Assembly: GCF_964204645.1 (NCBI RefSeq)
Contig: NC_134025.1
Location: 14,841,001-14,905,000 of the forward strand
Direction: 5' to 3'
Length of the DNA: 64,000 nt
Origin: Tubulanus polymorphus
Lineage: Eukaryota > Nemertea > Palaeonemertea > Tubulaniformes > Tubulanidae
Numbering within the stretch: position 1 is the stretch's first letter; each line of letters opens with the position of its first letter. Of the stretch, positions 41,004-52,221 are shown piece after piece. The notes beneath the pieces are model-generated. The model was not told the origin of the DNA, ran no database searches, and saw only the letters and a list, made by a program, of their open reading frames with translations. Both the position numbers and the translations under genes were made by a program.

Positions 41004-42336
41004 GATTATGTATGTATCTCTCTATTCTACAGTCGTAAGATGTTTTATAATATTTATTAGCCTACCGGTACCAGTAGGCCTATTTAGTTGTGCAATAAAA
41101 ATGTGCTGTTGTTAGTGTTTTGCCTTTAATAGACCTACATACATTCTCAGTTTTCCATTTTATTACCTTCTTATTTGCGGTTGCTGCATATCTAACGGTC
41201 CTCCTTTCAGGTGTGATGAATTTTAGGATCAATTTCCCAAGCCAAACATTCTTCATGTTTGCATGATTAAGCAGTCATCTCCCGTCACTTACAGTCTAAG
41301 CCAACTACCGTTTGATTTCCAACGTGACAACCATGTAGTTTGTATGACAGTTAAGATACAGTTTTGGTATCTAAAGCTTAGGTGTGAAAGATAACGGTAC
41401 ATCATCTATCTAATCCATCAAAATCCACGTGGAAACACCGTAATCTGGCAATCTTCCAAATCATTTCCGGGTTTGACTTCTGGGCACATCTATCCATCGC
41501 ATTGGGGACGGTGGGTAGCGTAAAGCCGAGGGAATATCGAAAATGAAAACCGGCTCGTGGTTTTTCTGAAACGTGCATGGAAATTCGAATTTTTCATGTT
41601 ATAAGCCATCTAATAGGCAATATATATTAAATATTAAACAAAATGCGATTTATGTTTTGTCTTAATTACCTAGACGAAAAACTCCCTCCAACGGCCATTT
41701 GTGCGGTTTTTGATGCTACCATCCCTAACAAATTGGTATAACCCATATCCCCCATAAACAACATGGTATCGCCCGTTTTCAATAGCATACAAGCTGTGTG
41801 TAAATCGGCGTACAGAGCATTTCCGAACTTATGTGTTAGGTTTCCGAATTTACGTGACCGCGGCTTCCGAAATTACTTCGGCATAAAAAACTTAAAAAAT
41901 CAGTGCGTTTATCTATTCAAACCAACAAAAAAATGATTTTGACAATAATTTGGGCAAAAAAGAAAAATACATATCGGAGCTTAATTGCCGATTACTGCTA
42001 ATAATTGACGGAATCCACCGATCAAAATCGCATTTCTATAAATGTATTCCGAACTTACGTGGAGTTAACCTATATGAAGAGGAACACAAGGTACTATTAT
42101 GATATCCAATCTTCCGCTGACGACGTAAGTGTTCTCAAAATGAGTAAAGACCGAGCCTTCTCATGGGTTCCTACCAATGTATGACAAGTTTCAGAATTCA
42201 AATTGGCCTATTTCTAAAGAAATTGGTGAAATTCTGTTGTCTCCAGTGGGAGCTCTGAATGTACTGGTTATATCGTGTGATATGGCTACACTGACAAATG
42301 ATGAGCCTTTTATAGTCGGCCTTTAATTGAAAATTT
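41004..42336. other. Stretch with repeated ttccgaa-type motifs
   Basis: No gene. Between 41823 and 42064 three copies of ttccgaa[a/c/t]tta[c/t]gtg occur, matching those at 35.35-35.82 kb. The rest is AT-rich and unassigned. Confidence 0.4.
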
Positions 42337-42586
42337 CATTTTTCGATTGAAAAATTGTATTCCCTAAAAATACTTACCTGTACTGACATAATAGCCAAGT
42401 TGCTTTAGACGACTGGCGCCGGCCATAAACGATTTTGAGAGTAAGCCAACCATCAGCTGGCGAAACCTACCCTACTAATCTTTGTTTTAGATAGACTCAA
42501 GATAGCGGGGATGGCTGGGAGGGTATATTCGGTATGTCAGTACAGGTAAGTATTTTTAGGGAATACAATTTTTCAATCGAAAAATG
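42337..42586. repeat. Inverted terminal structure of the DIRS-like element
   Basis: Two perfect 54 bp arms start catttttcgattgaaaaatt (42337) and face each other across a 142 bp loop. The outer edge next continues at 42609 with a partial third copy of the inner motif (ctgaactgacataatagcca, compare 42379-42398). Such terminal repeats and internal complementary regions are used by DIRS elements to form circular intermediates. Confidence 0.85.
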
Positions 42587-43131
42587 AGGTATTCCCGTCA
42601 AAAAACGTTCCCTGAACTGACATAATAGCCAGAATACCACAGAAAAGGATGGCTGGGCATCTCAAAGTCGACGACCAACCAAGGTCTAAAATTGCTAAAG
42701 ATTTTCTACAATAAAAACATGGAAAACACTCACCCATTACAACAAATCGTGAGACCGGAGAGCTTACCATCCACGTCGCACAAGAAACCAAAGAGATTGG
42801 TAATTACGAGGCCAACCCTCTGTTTCCCGTAAAACTACAATAACACTATATACAATCTGCCCTAGTGCCAACAATTATAGCTTTCTACTGCTCAAAACAA
42901 AACAAAAATCGGAGTTTACGCAACCACCGAAGGATGACCCTTAAATTACTATCATCGATAAAACTATAAACAAAAAGAGCCATGCCTTGACCGCAAGGTC
43001 TTCGATTAGACCTACACGCATATACACACACACAAACCATGCGTGTGCGGCCCGAAGGTAATACTATGGTTTCCGTATCTTAATGGAACACTAATCTTGT
43101 AATACTTCCAAAACAACGCCACGACTGTGTA

Positions 43132-43494
43132 TCAATCCCCAGGACCCGGCAAAAACGGATCTGTGGGGACCGTATTACCAAACCATTTTGGGGGTTTTCT
43201 CAGCCCTTGAGCTAAAACCACAGGGCCCACTGCAGAGAGGCTACCTAACTGCCCCGAAACATCCCTCAGATAAAACGAGGAGAATGTGGACGGGCATGAC
43301 CAGAAAGCTGCCTTGCAAACCTGGTCTAGAGAACCTTCGGTGAAAACGGCCCAGGACGTGGCCAATGCTTGCACCTGGTGCGAAACCACCTCCTGAGAGG
43401 GCGGGGCACCTTCATGGTTTAACGCCTCCTTAATCACTGACGTAATCAACCTAGCCACGGAGTCCCTAGAAATGTCCTTCGAACGATCCCCCAC
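43132..43494 (-). pseudogene. DIRS-like tyrosine recombinase, C-terminal part
   Basis: A 120-residue frame with SVARLITSVIKEALNHEGAP, then SHQVQALATSWAVF and AAFWSCPSTFSSFYLRDVSG. The last holds the catalytic Tyr in the DIRS signature TFxxFYLRD. The HxxR box reads HQVQ: the catalytic Arg is replaced by Gln, so strand cleavage should be impaired. It is separated from the N-terminal part by about 200 bp of frameshifted sequence. Confidence 0.8.
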
Positions 43495-43689
43495 TATCGG
43501 GAGAAATAATCTCTGGCTCTAGCCCTGTAATTGCTCGGTCTTTTCTAAATACCTCTTCAGGGAGCGCACTGGACACAACATCATGTCGGGTAAGTCTCCT
43601 GAGACCCTATGCCCCAGAGCTTCTACCCTCCACGACCTAGCCGCTGCTAAGGATTTCTGATTTCCGGACGAAGTATCACGTATCTATCC

Positions 43690-44230
43690 TCAGGCCCGAA
43701 AACTATATGGCCCGGTCATAGCCAAACAAAGCAAAAACACCGTCTTCCTAGTTAACCGTGACAAGGAAATCTCCCGTAACGGTTCATAGGGAGGACGTAT
43801 CAAATACTTCAGTACGACTGTAAGGTCCCATGGAGGAACCTCTCTCACCTTTCTGGGGCGAGCCACCGTGAACCCCGCAATCAATTGGGAAATTCTCGAG
43901 TCCGTGGAAACCTCCGGGACCCTGGCAGACCGATGCGTTTGTGAAATAGCCGATCGGTACCCTTTAATAGTCACCACTTGAAACCCCTTCTGATTAAACA
44001 GAAAATGAAAAAAGTCCGCTAGTTCTGCTACAGCGGGACGGAGAGGATCCACCTGTCTCCCAGAGCACCAATTGCGAAAAAAATGCCCACTTTGCATGAT
44101 AGACTGTCCCTGTCGAGGGTCTCTTGGATGCCAGAATAAATGAGGCAGGCCCTTGCGAAAATCCCTGATCCGCGAGGGATTGCTGGACAGTGGCCAAGCG
44201 TGAAGATCCAGGAAACTCACGTTGGGGTGA
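43690..44230 (-). pseudogene. DIRS-like tyrosine recombinase, N-terminal part
   Basis: Within the frame 44442-43690 the first 70 codons are out of register with the element. From about 44230 it reads HPNVSFLDLHAWPL, then ELADFFHFLFNQKGFQVVTI and KGYRSAISQTH, the SAM-like core-binding region of DIRS recombinases, and SRLTRKTVFLLCLAM, the start of the catalytic domain with the first Arg region. The frame ends soon after, before RVSEL-type sequence. Confidence 0.75.
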
Positions 44231-44721
44231 GACTTGAACCGCCCCTGGGATAATACTGTCGGAAACGTTGGGAGCCGACGCAGCTGACCGCACAGAAGAT
44301 TCAGAAGTCTCGGGAACCAAGTCTGAACCATCCAACAAGGTGCCACGAGGACCAAGACGCAGTTGCGCGCCTCCTCCACCCGCTCCAACACCCGATTTAT
44401 CAGGGGAACGGGGGGGATAAGCATAGGCATGAACGTTGTCACACTCTAGGGAGAACGCATCCATGGCCCATGCCCGGTTGTCTGGGAATGGACACACGGA
44501 TACTGGGCACCTGGTGTTGAACCTGGTAGCAAACAGGTCTAGATTGGGCCAACCTATCAGTGACCTGACTCGATTCGTTACCGGCTGAAACAGTGTCCAC
44601 TCTGTGGGAATCGGCTTGTCCCGACGCGACAACTGGTCGGCCACCACATTCAATTTTCCGGCTAGATGGGTTATCGAAAGCGAAATCCCCTGTGCCTAAA
44701 CCCATAGAAGGATCTCTGCGG
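44231..44721 (-). pseudogene. DIRS-like RNase H tail and linker
   Basis: In the frame 44653-43994 the start reads MNVVADQLSRRDKPIPTEWT, then GWPNLDLFATRFNTRCPVSV and AWAMDAFSLECDNVHAYAYP. These are the hallmark motifs (ADxLSR, TEW, DLFATRxN, AxDAxS) downstream of the RNase H in DIRS elements. A frameshift near 44700 separates it from the RT ORF. Confidence 0.85.
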
Positions 44722-46056
44722 TTAACCGCGTAAAAGTCCGAGACCTCGTTCCCCCTGATTCAAGAGATAGGCTTTGACCGTCGAGTTGTCCGTGGCCAAC
44801 CACACGTAGTGCCCGGACAGTCTCCTGTGGAAGAACTGCAATGCTTTCTGCACTGCTAACAACTCCAGATGGTTTATGTGCAAACCTCTCTCCCTCGACG
44901 TCAAGGCTCCCGACTTCCGAGAAGCCTCGAGATGGGCTCCCCATCCGTAAAAACTGGCGTCCGTGAAAAAATGAATCGGCGCCTTGAGTGGAGCTAAGGA
45001 CGTGCCTCTCAGAAGGTTGACAGTTAGAGTCCACCACATGAGATCCGCCACCAGGGCCGGTGGAGGCACTGGGAGAAGACCGTCCCAGCATTGATTTGAA
45101 TTCGACCAAGAACTTTTCCAAAACTGCTGTAGTGGACGACTGTGTAATCTGCCCAGCAGAACGACTAAGAATATCGAACTCATCTGTCCTAGGACCTGAG
45201 ACCAGTACCGCGCTGACTGGGGAATCCCCTGAGTCAAGCCGGATACCGCTTCTTTGAGTTTGTGTAACCTTGGTTCGGCTGGATAAACTAGACCGACTTC
45301 CAGGTCAAAGTACATCCCCAGATATACGAAACTCTGAGTGGGGACCAGATGCGACATCTCCAGATTCACCCTGAAACCCAACTGGTTTATTAAGGCCAAG
45401 GTTTTCTCCAACCCTTCCTGGCACTCCCTTGCCGAATCCGCCACCACCAACCAGTTGTCCAGGTAAACGAACAGACGTACCCCTTGTGACTGAAGGCGAC
45501 GCTGAACAGTTTTCACTAACTTTGTGAATAACCAGGGGGCTGCACTGAGCCCGAACGGAAGAGCGCAAAATTGGAAAGTTTTTCCTTGCCACTTCACCCT
45601 GAGGAATTTGCGGGACCTCAGGTGTACAGGGACCTGGAAGTAAGCATCCTTTAAATCTATCGAGGCAGCCCATTGAACGGGTCTCAACCCTTGAATTACC
45701 TCCTTGGACATGGTCATCTTGAACTTTGGACACTTGAGGAACTTGTTCAAGGACGATAGATCGATCACTGTCCTGAGACCCCCGTATGCCTTGGGTACCG
45801 TAAACAAACGGGAGTACCAACCGAGAGAGTTGGGGTCCTGAACTAATTCTAGGGCCTGTTTCTCCGACAGCTCTTCCACTGCCGGGAGGACATGGGACTC
45901 TTGCCCTTTCTTGAGTCTCATGTCCGGAGGGTTACGACACAGTCGTGGTTTCTTTTGAAACTCTAAGCGATACCCCGCAGAGACGATTCTGCTCTGCCAG
46001 GTGTCGCCAAAAACGTCGTACCAGTGGGAAGCGTAGTCCTGAAGACACGCCCCCAC
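44722..46056 (-). pseudogene. DIRS-like reverse transcriptase and RNase H
   Basis: A 444-codon frame. RT motifs in order: SRLFTVPKAYGGLRTVIDLS, SIDLKDAYFQVPVHL (first catalytic Asp), FCALPFGLSAAPWLFTKLVK, and VRLFVYLDNWLVVAD where DIRS elements have YLDDWL. The second Asp of the catalytic pair is thus Asn. RNase H follows with FFTDASFYGWGAHLE (Asp), INHLELLAVQKAL (Glu) and WLATDNSTVKAYLL (Asp). Length is normal for this region. A plus-strand frame at 45060-45257 is a shadow. Confidence 0.92.
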
Positions 46057-47769
46057 TAGCCGACCTTCAATGCTGCCCGACTTTGGGTTTCGGCAGAAAG
46101 GACTTCGCCTAAAGGGCTACGAATTCGGTCGCGTGGTTAAGTTTATCACGAGACCGAATTCGTAGCCCTTTAGTATTCTTAGAGTCGGACCCAGACCAGC
46201 CTGGTCTCCTAAACTGCGCCCTGGGTAGTTCCCCCGTCGAAGGGAGGCCTACTCGCCGAGTATTATTGTTGGATACATTCTTTTTCGGAATCCTGAAATT
46301 GGGCTTAGCCCTAGATTCCTCCATCTTTTGGACCTGCCCGAAGGCTTTCGAACCCCATCCCGAGAATAAGCGATCCGAGGTTCCTAATGGAGCCCTATAG
46401 AGACATGTCTTAATCGAATCGGGTAGTTAAGAATCTTTAAGGAAACTATGTATGCCTGACCGACAGGGCTAAATTTGCCTGAAGCCTAATAGCCAGGGGA
46501 ACCTGATGGCAGACAGCCCGGCTCATAGCCTGCAGCAGTCCCTCTAAAGTAACGATCCGATCTGCCATGTGATCCAAATCGGGATTATCCTGTGAAACCG
46601 AGTCCTTGACCGCCTCCAGCTCTCCATGCATCGCTATCAAACACGTATCCTGGAAGGACCCTATCTGAGCGACTCCCCTAAGGCCTGCATGGCATTAACT
46701 GCCTGTTTCGGGATATGGAAACTTAAGGGCTGAGAGGTTGGCAAGCCCAACTGATCTAAATCTGTGTCTATACGGCTGTGGCTTAAAAGACGCGGTGGGG
46801 TATTATAATAGACCGGCCTAAAACCCGGAATTTTCGGATCCTGGGGCGTGAAAAATCTTTTATGCGCAATTCCAAGGGTGGCCATGTCCAAGCCTCGGAA
46901 GCCCAGGCCTCACCCCACACAGCCGAGTCTAATGCTTCCTTCCATTTCGAAGCGTAATCGGGATGTGGAGCGAGAACCACCACATCCGGGTCGTCGGGGG
47001 CTTTAAAAATCTTCGCACAGGAGCCCCTTCGTTGGGTGACCCGAGGCTCAGGGACGGTTCCCCCATATTTTGAAAGAACGTCCGTAATGAGATAAGGCAT
47101 GTCACCCGTATTCCTCGCATCGTGCACATCAGATAGTGAAGGCGAGGAGCTCCTAGGCCTACGGCCTAAAACCGCAGCTGAACCCGACAAAAAGGTGCTC
47201 CGATTAGCCTGATCCTGAAAAGCCCCTTCTTTCTCGGAGGGCTCGTTTTCAAAATCGCTGACATTGCCTATCGACAATCGATCCCCGTGCTCCTCATCCC
47301 CTTCCGAGCGCGATTCGGGGTGGGGCTGTTTCCTGAGGGCGAGATTTTCCATGCTGGATTTGAGCTCTGAGTGTGTTCAACTCCGCTTTGAAAAATTCAC
47401 AAATCTGCGATAAATCCCTGTCCCCCGATGTTCCAGCGGACAGCGGCGGAGGTAGAGGCTGCGGAGTAGGATCCCTAGGCTGACCTTTTTGGCACACTGG
47501 GGACCTAACTGGTGATCGCGATCTAGACCGAGACCTACTACGTCCGTGTGCTCGAGACCAGTCTTTATAGGGACGATAATCCCATCAGGTTCTATGAACC
47601 CGACAGCTCGCAGAACCTGACCTACGTGACCGCCTACTAGTGCGACGTTGTCAGGAACGAGCCCTGTGGCCGTGGTGCCTCCCTCTGTACCTGCGGGACC
47701 TAAGGCCCTCGACAGAGGAATCCCCTGACCTCCATGACGAGGCATTCCCTGACGATGAGACGAAGTCAC
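46057..47769 (-). pseudogene. DIRS-like Gag region
   Basis: Coding-like GC-rich sequence in several frames: 47769-47377, 47497-47294, 47352-46783 (the longest, 189 codons, beginning MENLALRKQPHPESRSEGDE and with charged, Ser-rich sequence), 46891-46661, 46640-46446 and 46324-46109. No domain can be named, but position upstream of RT and composition fit DIRS Gag. At least four frameshifts are needed to connect them. Confidence 0.65.
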
Positions 47770-47880
47770 TTCTCAATGTTTATGTACCTACACGATTCCT
47801 TCGCTCCAGTCAATCAAAGCAACTAGTCCAGCCAATATCAAACCACAATTTTGACAAATTGTATTTATTAAATATTTAAC

Positions 47881-48228
47881 CCCCCCTGGTGGCAACCCTT
47901 ACACTTACCATTGTCCACTTAATGATAACAGCACAACAAAACACGGCATGAATGGCACAAATATCCAACTGTTGTAGAGAAACGCAGGCTTCTGTTCAGT
48001 TCTCTTTGAGTCGTCGCTATCAACATTCGACACCTGCCTTCTCATAGATTGATAGGTTGCAAGCATCTAAAACATAGAATCGATGCATCTCATCTCATTA
48101 TAATATTCAACGTGCTGAAAGATTTTCGCCACATCGGCAATCTAAGTGACTAACAGCAAATGATACACACATACAGTGAAAGCTCGTTAAAACACCAGCT
48201 AGCACAGTGAAATGAAAGAGAGAATGAA
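47881..48228. other. Boundary stretch right of the DIRS-like element
   Basis: AT-rich. Starts with ccccccctggtggc, a partial copy of the motif found in the tandem units. No gene found. Confidence 0.35.
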
Positions 48229-48609
48229 CTAGGGGTCCAGGGACACCATGCCCACTTGGGAAGTGGTTTCAAATGCTCAACAATCTAACAATTTCAATAT
48301 TCAACGCCCTCTGGTGGCCATATACAAAAACCAATGACCTTGAAATTTACCACAATCATAGAACATGTCAGCAGCTACGACTTGGTAATAGATTGTGATA
48401 ACCAAATGTGCCTCGTTACCAATTTAATATGGAAATACAAAGTTATTCTACTATCCAACGCCCCCTGGTGACCATATAGAATACATTTTGTCCTTAAAAC
48501 TCACCACAATCAGAGATGATGTCATGAGCTACAACTTTGCAATTGATTGTGGTAACAAAATATGCATTGGTACAAATATAATATAGAACTACTAAGATAT
48601 TGTATTATT
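48229..48609 (+). mobile_element. Pearl-like element, copy 4 (3' truncated)
   Basis: Same left end as copies 2 and 3 (ctaggggtccagggacacca), followed by two tandem units (marks at 48300 and 48454). The match ends inside a unit at tattgtattatt, where other sequence begins. Confidence 0.8.
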
Positions 48610-48650
48610 GATATACCAGCATCTAATGTAAAATTTCTATTCTTTTCCAG

Positions 48651-48744
48651 CATGAAAAATGAAAAGGCACGGCCGATGTCTGCGTCTGAGAAACATAAAG
48701 AAACACGGAAAAGACGCATAGAGAAAGATCCAAACTTTCAAACA
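48651..48744 (+). CDS. Possible exon of an unrecognised gene
   Basis: A ctattcttttccag acceptor precedes a frame starting MKNEKARPMSASEKHKETRK and continuing RRIEKDPNFQ. A basic start with RPMSASEK is common at the N-terminus of uncharacterised proteins in invertebrate genomes, several of them transposon-derived. No donor or second exon was recognised downstream, and the following sequence has a different character, so the exon may have been cut off. Confidence 0.35.
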
Positions 48745-48951
48745 AGGGAAATATCGGGTCGGTCGGGCCCGAGAAACAGGGTTTTCTTTTGGTGTGGCCT
48801 AAGTGAGAGAAGTTTTCTCTTTGTCATCCGTGTGGGTCCCGTACCATACTCGCCTTTAAGTGACCCAGCAGTGCCTAGGTCACAAAAATTTTTCCTGTGG
48901 GATAAGATGTGTCTAACCTAGGTCTATGCCCGCTATGTAATCGCTCACTAA

Positions 48952-49161
48952 GGAGAACAAGTTGAAGATGTAAGTCCGACGATACAACTGATGAGCGTCA
49001 GTTGCTCAGCTGTCATCTTTAACCATGGGGTTAATAACGTGTGGGAATTCGGTGACACTGTCAAGGAGATATATTCCTTAGTAAACACCATACGGCGGAA
49101 GTATCCCCTTGTCCCGATTTTCCACCTTTCCAAAGGCCAAGTGCATGAGAGGCAAGCGTGA
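48952..49161 (+). pseudogene. SGNH-hydrolase-like fragment of a retroelement (tentative)
   Basis: A frame of about 68 codons contains CSAVIFNHGVNNVWEFGDTV and then KEIYSLVNTIRRKYPLVPIF. The layout (hydrophobic strand, NHGVNN where SGNH domains have GTND, then a helix ending IRxxxP and a second strand) resembles the esterase-like domain in some invertebrate retroelements. The catalytic residues cannot be checked on such a short piece. The minus-strand ORF over it is a shadow. Confidence 0.3.
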
Positions 49162-49697
49162 GACGGTTATCCCGATTGACCGTATCGATCTAGAGTCATA
49201 GATTTGTAGTCGGGACACCTTACTACAGTCAATACCCACTCTACAAAACCTGGCCTTTTGACTCTTTGCATCCCTGACTTAGTCCTGGTTCTGTGCAAGA
49301 ACTTTTTCTGTTGGCCCCTTACTTTTTCAGCGCTACTACAGAATCATCATACATCAGCTACCATTTGTATATAGACTGCAAGTCCCGACACGTGAGAAGG
49401 TATGGGGATGGCGGGGCCAACACCAGATATTGGAAAATGGCCAGCCATCTACCCTGCAGCGGTGAACCCTAGTCAACCTCGTGCTTCAGGAATGAATTCA
49501 GCGGGAGTGTAAATAATCATCTAGACACATAAGGACACTTTACTATGAGCATTGTACGTTATCTCTTGTGACCTTTTTGCGATGGAAACCCTACGCGTTG
49601 GACTTAATGTTATCGTGTTTGACTTATTGTATTGCGAAAGTTATTTTTGGTAGGCCTACTGAACGGTGTTTCAGTACACATTTTTAGGGAGGAGTGG

Positions 49698-49930
49698 TGT
49701 AACGGTGTGATTTCGACAGTATTATATCGTAATATATAGTGTATTTGTATTTGTAGTGATAAATGTTAACGATATGTGGCGTATCTATCGCTCTCTTGAA
49801 AAGAACCCATTGTCCTGGTGAGTTGTGTGTGATTCTATTGTCCCGGTTCAAGACTCTTTATTATCCCCTATAACAGCCGCGATTAACCCTGATATATCCA
49901 TAAGAATACCCCAAGACGACAATTGTTACA
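49698..49930 (+). repeat. LTR, solo or 3' (233 bp)
   Basis: Begins tgtaacggtg and ends caattgttaca, giving the TG...CA ends and an inverted terminal TGTAAC/GTTACA. Directly before it stands ttagggaggagtgg, a purine-rich tract like those before 3' LTRs. No second copy is present and no coding region of a retrotransposon is recognisable upstream, so it may belong to a deleted element. Confidence 0.6.
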
Positions 49931-51772
49931 CTCTTTCCAATGGTTGCATTGATTGACTAAATCCTGTCACATACCTATATAATCTATTGGCGCTATTGCA
50001 CTTTCGTACCCCTCCCAAATATTTTAATTTCTGCATATTTATTATCAGGGAGGTCTATGGATTCAGAATCAGTAACTTTCGACCGAAAAAACTTACATTT
50101 TCTATGTCAAATTTTTGATACTTTGGGCCCTAAATTGCATGTAAAATCACCTTTACGCGCAAGGATCGACGCCATATTGGATGCCAATCAAAGTTTCTAA
50201 CCCTTCACTGAATTGTCATGACTTTGAAGTTGCAAAAATCTTTGTTTTCAAACATAACCATTTCTTAAAATCACATGTATGTTTGCATTATTTTCATGTG
50301 TAGCTATTGATTTAAAGATGTTCTGATAAAGAAAAGTTACATGCCAAAAAAAGAAATTTTGTCAATTCAATTCAATTAAATTAACTGTGACTGTTCAGAC
50401 GTTTTTAAGTGGTAATTAGTTCGCCAAAATGGCCGATCCGTTGATTTGAATTGAAGAAATCGGCCCTATATCATCGGAATTTTGAAATGAAAAAAAAATT
50501 TTTTTTTTGGTCAGAAGTAATTAGGGTTTTCTGTTATATCACAGAAAACCCTATTGATATCCGCGTGATTATTATTATTATTATTTTCTTCCACACTATT
50601 TTTACTAAAAAAACAAAGGCTTTCTTACCTTGACGCTGTTGTCGATACAATCCGTCTGATATCATTCAGCTCACTTCGATCTACAAATACCTCGTGCGTA
50701 TTTCGAAGAATCATCGTTACAAAAGCACTGTCGGGCCGTAAACATCGAAAATTGAGCCCCATTCAAAGAGCCGACATGTTTTTCTAAGTCCTCTTTCCGA
50801 AATCTACTGCACGTTTCTTGTCACATCGATTATCAATTCAAGAATAAATTAACAAATTTATTACCCCACATTCTGTCGCGGTTTTTAAAAACTAATTTTA
50901 ACAATAGCCCATTTTCCTCATCAAATCGTATTACCGATATACAGGAAATTTACTACTTTAGATTTTAAAAGCACTGTCGAGCCGTAAACATCGACGAATC
51001 GACGTGTGTCACTACATCGTCGTTCCGGGGATCAGCTGCAATTTTCCCCTCATCTTTGGAATCAAATCGAGTACAAATTAATTTATTACTACCAGTGATT
51101 TGGCTGCGGGCGTCATGCAGTTAGTTTAGCAATACCTATTTTTCTTTATCAAATTAAGCGTGTATTTACTAAGATAAATCATAAGTGTACCGGGGAGTCG
51201 TAGGCCTAAACGAAACCATCCTCGCTTGCCAGGGGTCCGGTATCACACTCCCGAACTCGCTTCCACCAGCCCCCTGGCCTCACGAAGCGTGATTTCATTA
51301 CTAGCGCTGTTGCGCATGACGTCATATATCGATTTGCGAAATACTTCCTTGTTCAGTAAAACGTTCGCTGATTGGTCCATTTAATGGGAAAACCAATAGA
51401 ATCGTTTGTTACAAGCGCTGTGATTGGTACGACCGGATTCTGGTCGGCTAGTAACGACTCCAACGACTCGTGAGGTCAAGGGGTTCGGCGAACAGCTTTA
51501 GTGTAGTGGGTTCGAATCCCTTGACGGGTGAAGATGAAACGAAACACGCCGAAGAGATATAGCGGAGAAAAGCTGTTATGTCGACGAGGTATCAAAATAA
51601 AATAATATATTACTTTATTCGGCCACGGGCTTCTACCTCTATATCAATACCATCAATACTCTATATTTCCTACAGTACATACCGATCATTGTCAAATGCA
51701 CAAGTTATTTACTAAATAAAAGTATATAACACAATCCTTTCCGTATGCTGGACTCACACTTGACATTCGGAG
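49931..51772. other. Unassigned stretch with hairpins
   Basis: No gene. It contains a perfect 12 bp stem with a six-base loop at 50523-50552 (agggttttctgt ... acagaaaaccct) and a gtcaaggg/cccttgac hairpin at 51475-51525. A tRNA-like B-box at 51509-51519 is discussed under rejected items. Confidence 0.45.
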
Positions 51773-52140
51773 TAAGCGTTCGCTGTGGGGGAAAGGGATC
51801 GTTCGCTGTGTCGCTTGATTGAAGTGTTTATCGAGTTTGACGCGGCTTTAGGCCTACCGGTACTGAGCTTTACTGTCTCAAACAAACACAGAATAATTGT
51901 TGCGTTTATTAACGGACTCATTGGATTGAACTTCAAAACAAAATTTACGATATTTAGGTGGGTTGTTATTCAATAGGCCTACCTACGACCAATCTGTCCG
52001 GATGTTAGGCCTACGCATATACATAGGCCTACATAGCCTAGTAGCCCCTACTAGGTTAAGCGTTCGCTGTGGGGGAAAGGAGATCGTTCGCTGTGTCGCT
52101 TGAAGTGTTTATCGAGTTTTATGCGACCTTAAGGCTTTAG
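51773..52140 (+). repeat. Direct repeat pair, 284 bp apart
   Basis: About 85 bp starting taagcgttcgctgtggggga at 51773 recur at 52057. The copies differ by small indels (aaagggatcg versus aaaggagatcg; a tgat insertion). The frame at 51785-51976 spans the first copy and is not supported as a gene. Confidence 0.75.
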
Positions 52141-52221
52141 TATGGTGGCTGATAAGGGCCATGCGTAAAAAAAAACACGTATATGCAAATGAGGGCGACA
52201 TTATGACAAAACGACAAAACT

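Larger units (their letters stand above)
42337..47880 (-). mobile_element. DIRS-like tyrosine-recombinase retroelement
   Basis: On the minus strand the order is Gag-like (about 47770-46100), RT/RNase H (46056-44230), then tyrosine recombinase (44230-43132), as in DIRS1-type elements. At the 3' end lie 54 bp inverted arms (42337-42390 and 42533-42586). The matching 5' terminal repeat was not found near 47.8-48.0 kb, so that end is probably truncated. Codon and base composition (GC-rich coding) differ sharply from the AT-rich surroundings. Frameshifts and an altered RT active site show it is inactive. Confidence 0.9.

Noticed and set aside
45060-45257. Plus-strand 65-codon ORF
   Set aside because: It is the shadow of the DIRS RT/RNase H coding sequence on the other strand.
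51471-51530. Possible tRNA or tRNA-derived SINE (perfect B-box ggttcgaatcc at 51509-51519)
   Set aside because: No A-box at the right distance, and the acceptor and anticodon stems cannot be formed. The sequence instead folds as a gtcaaggg/cccttgac hairpin, and no other copies were seen.
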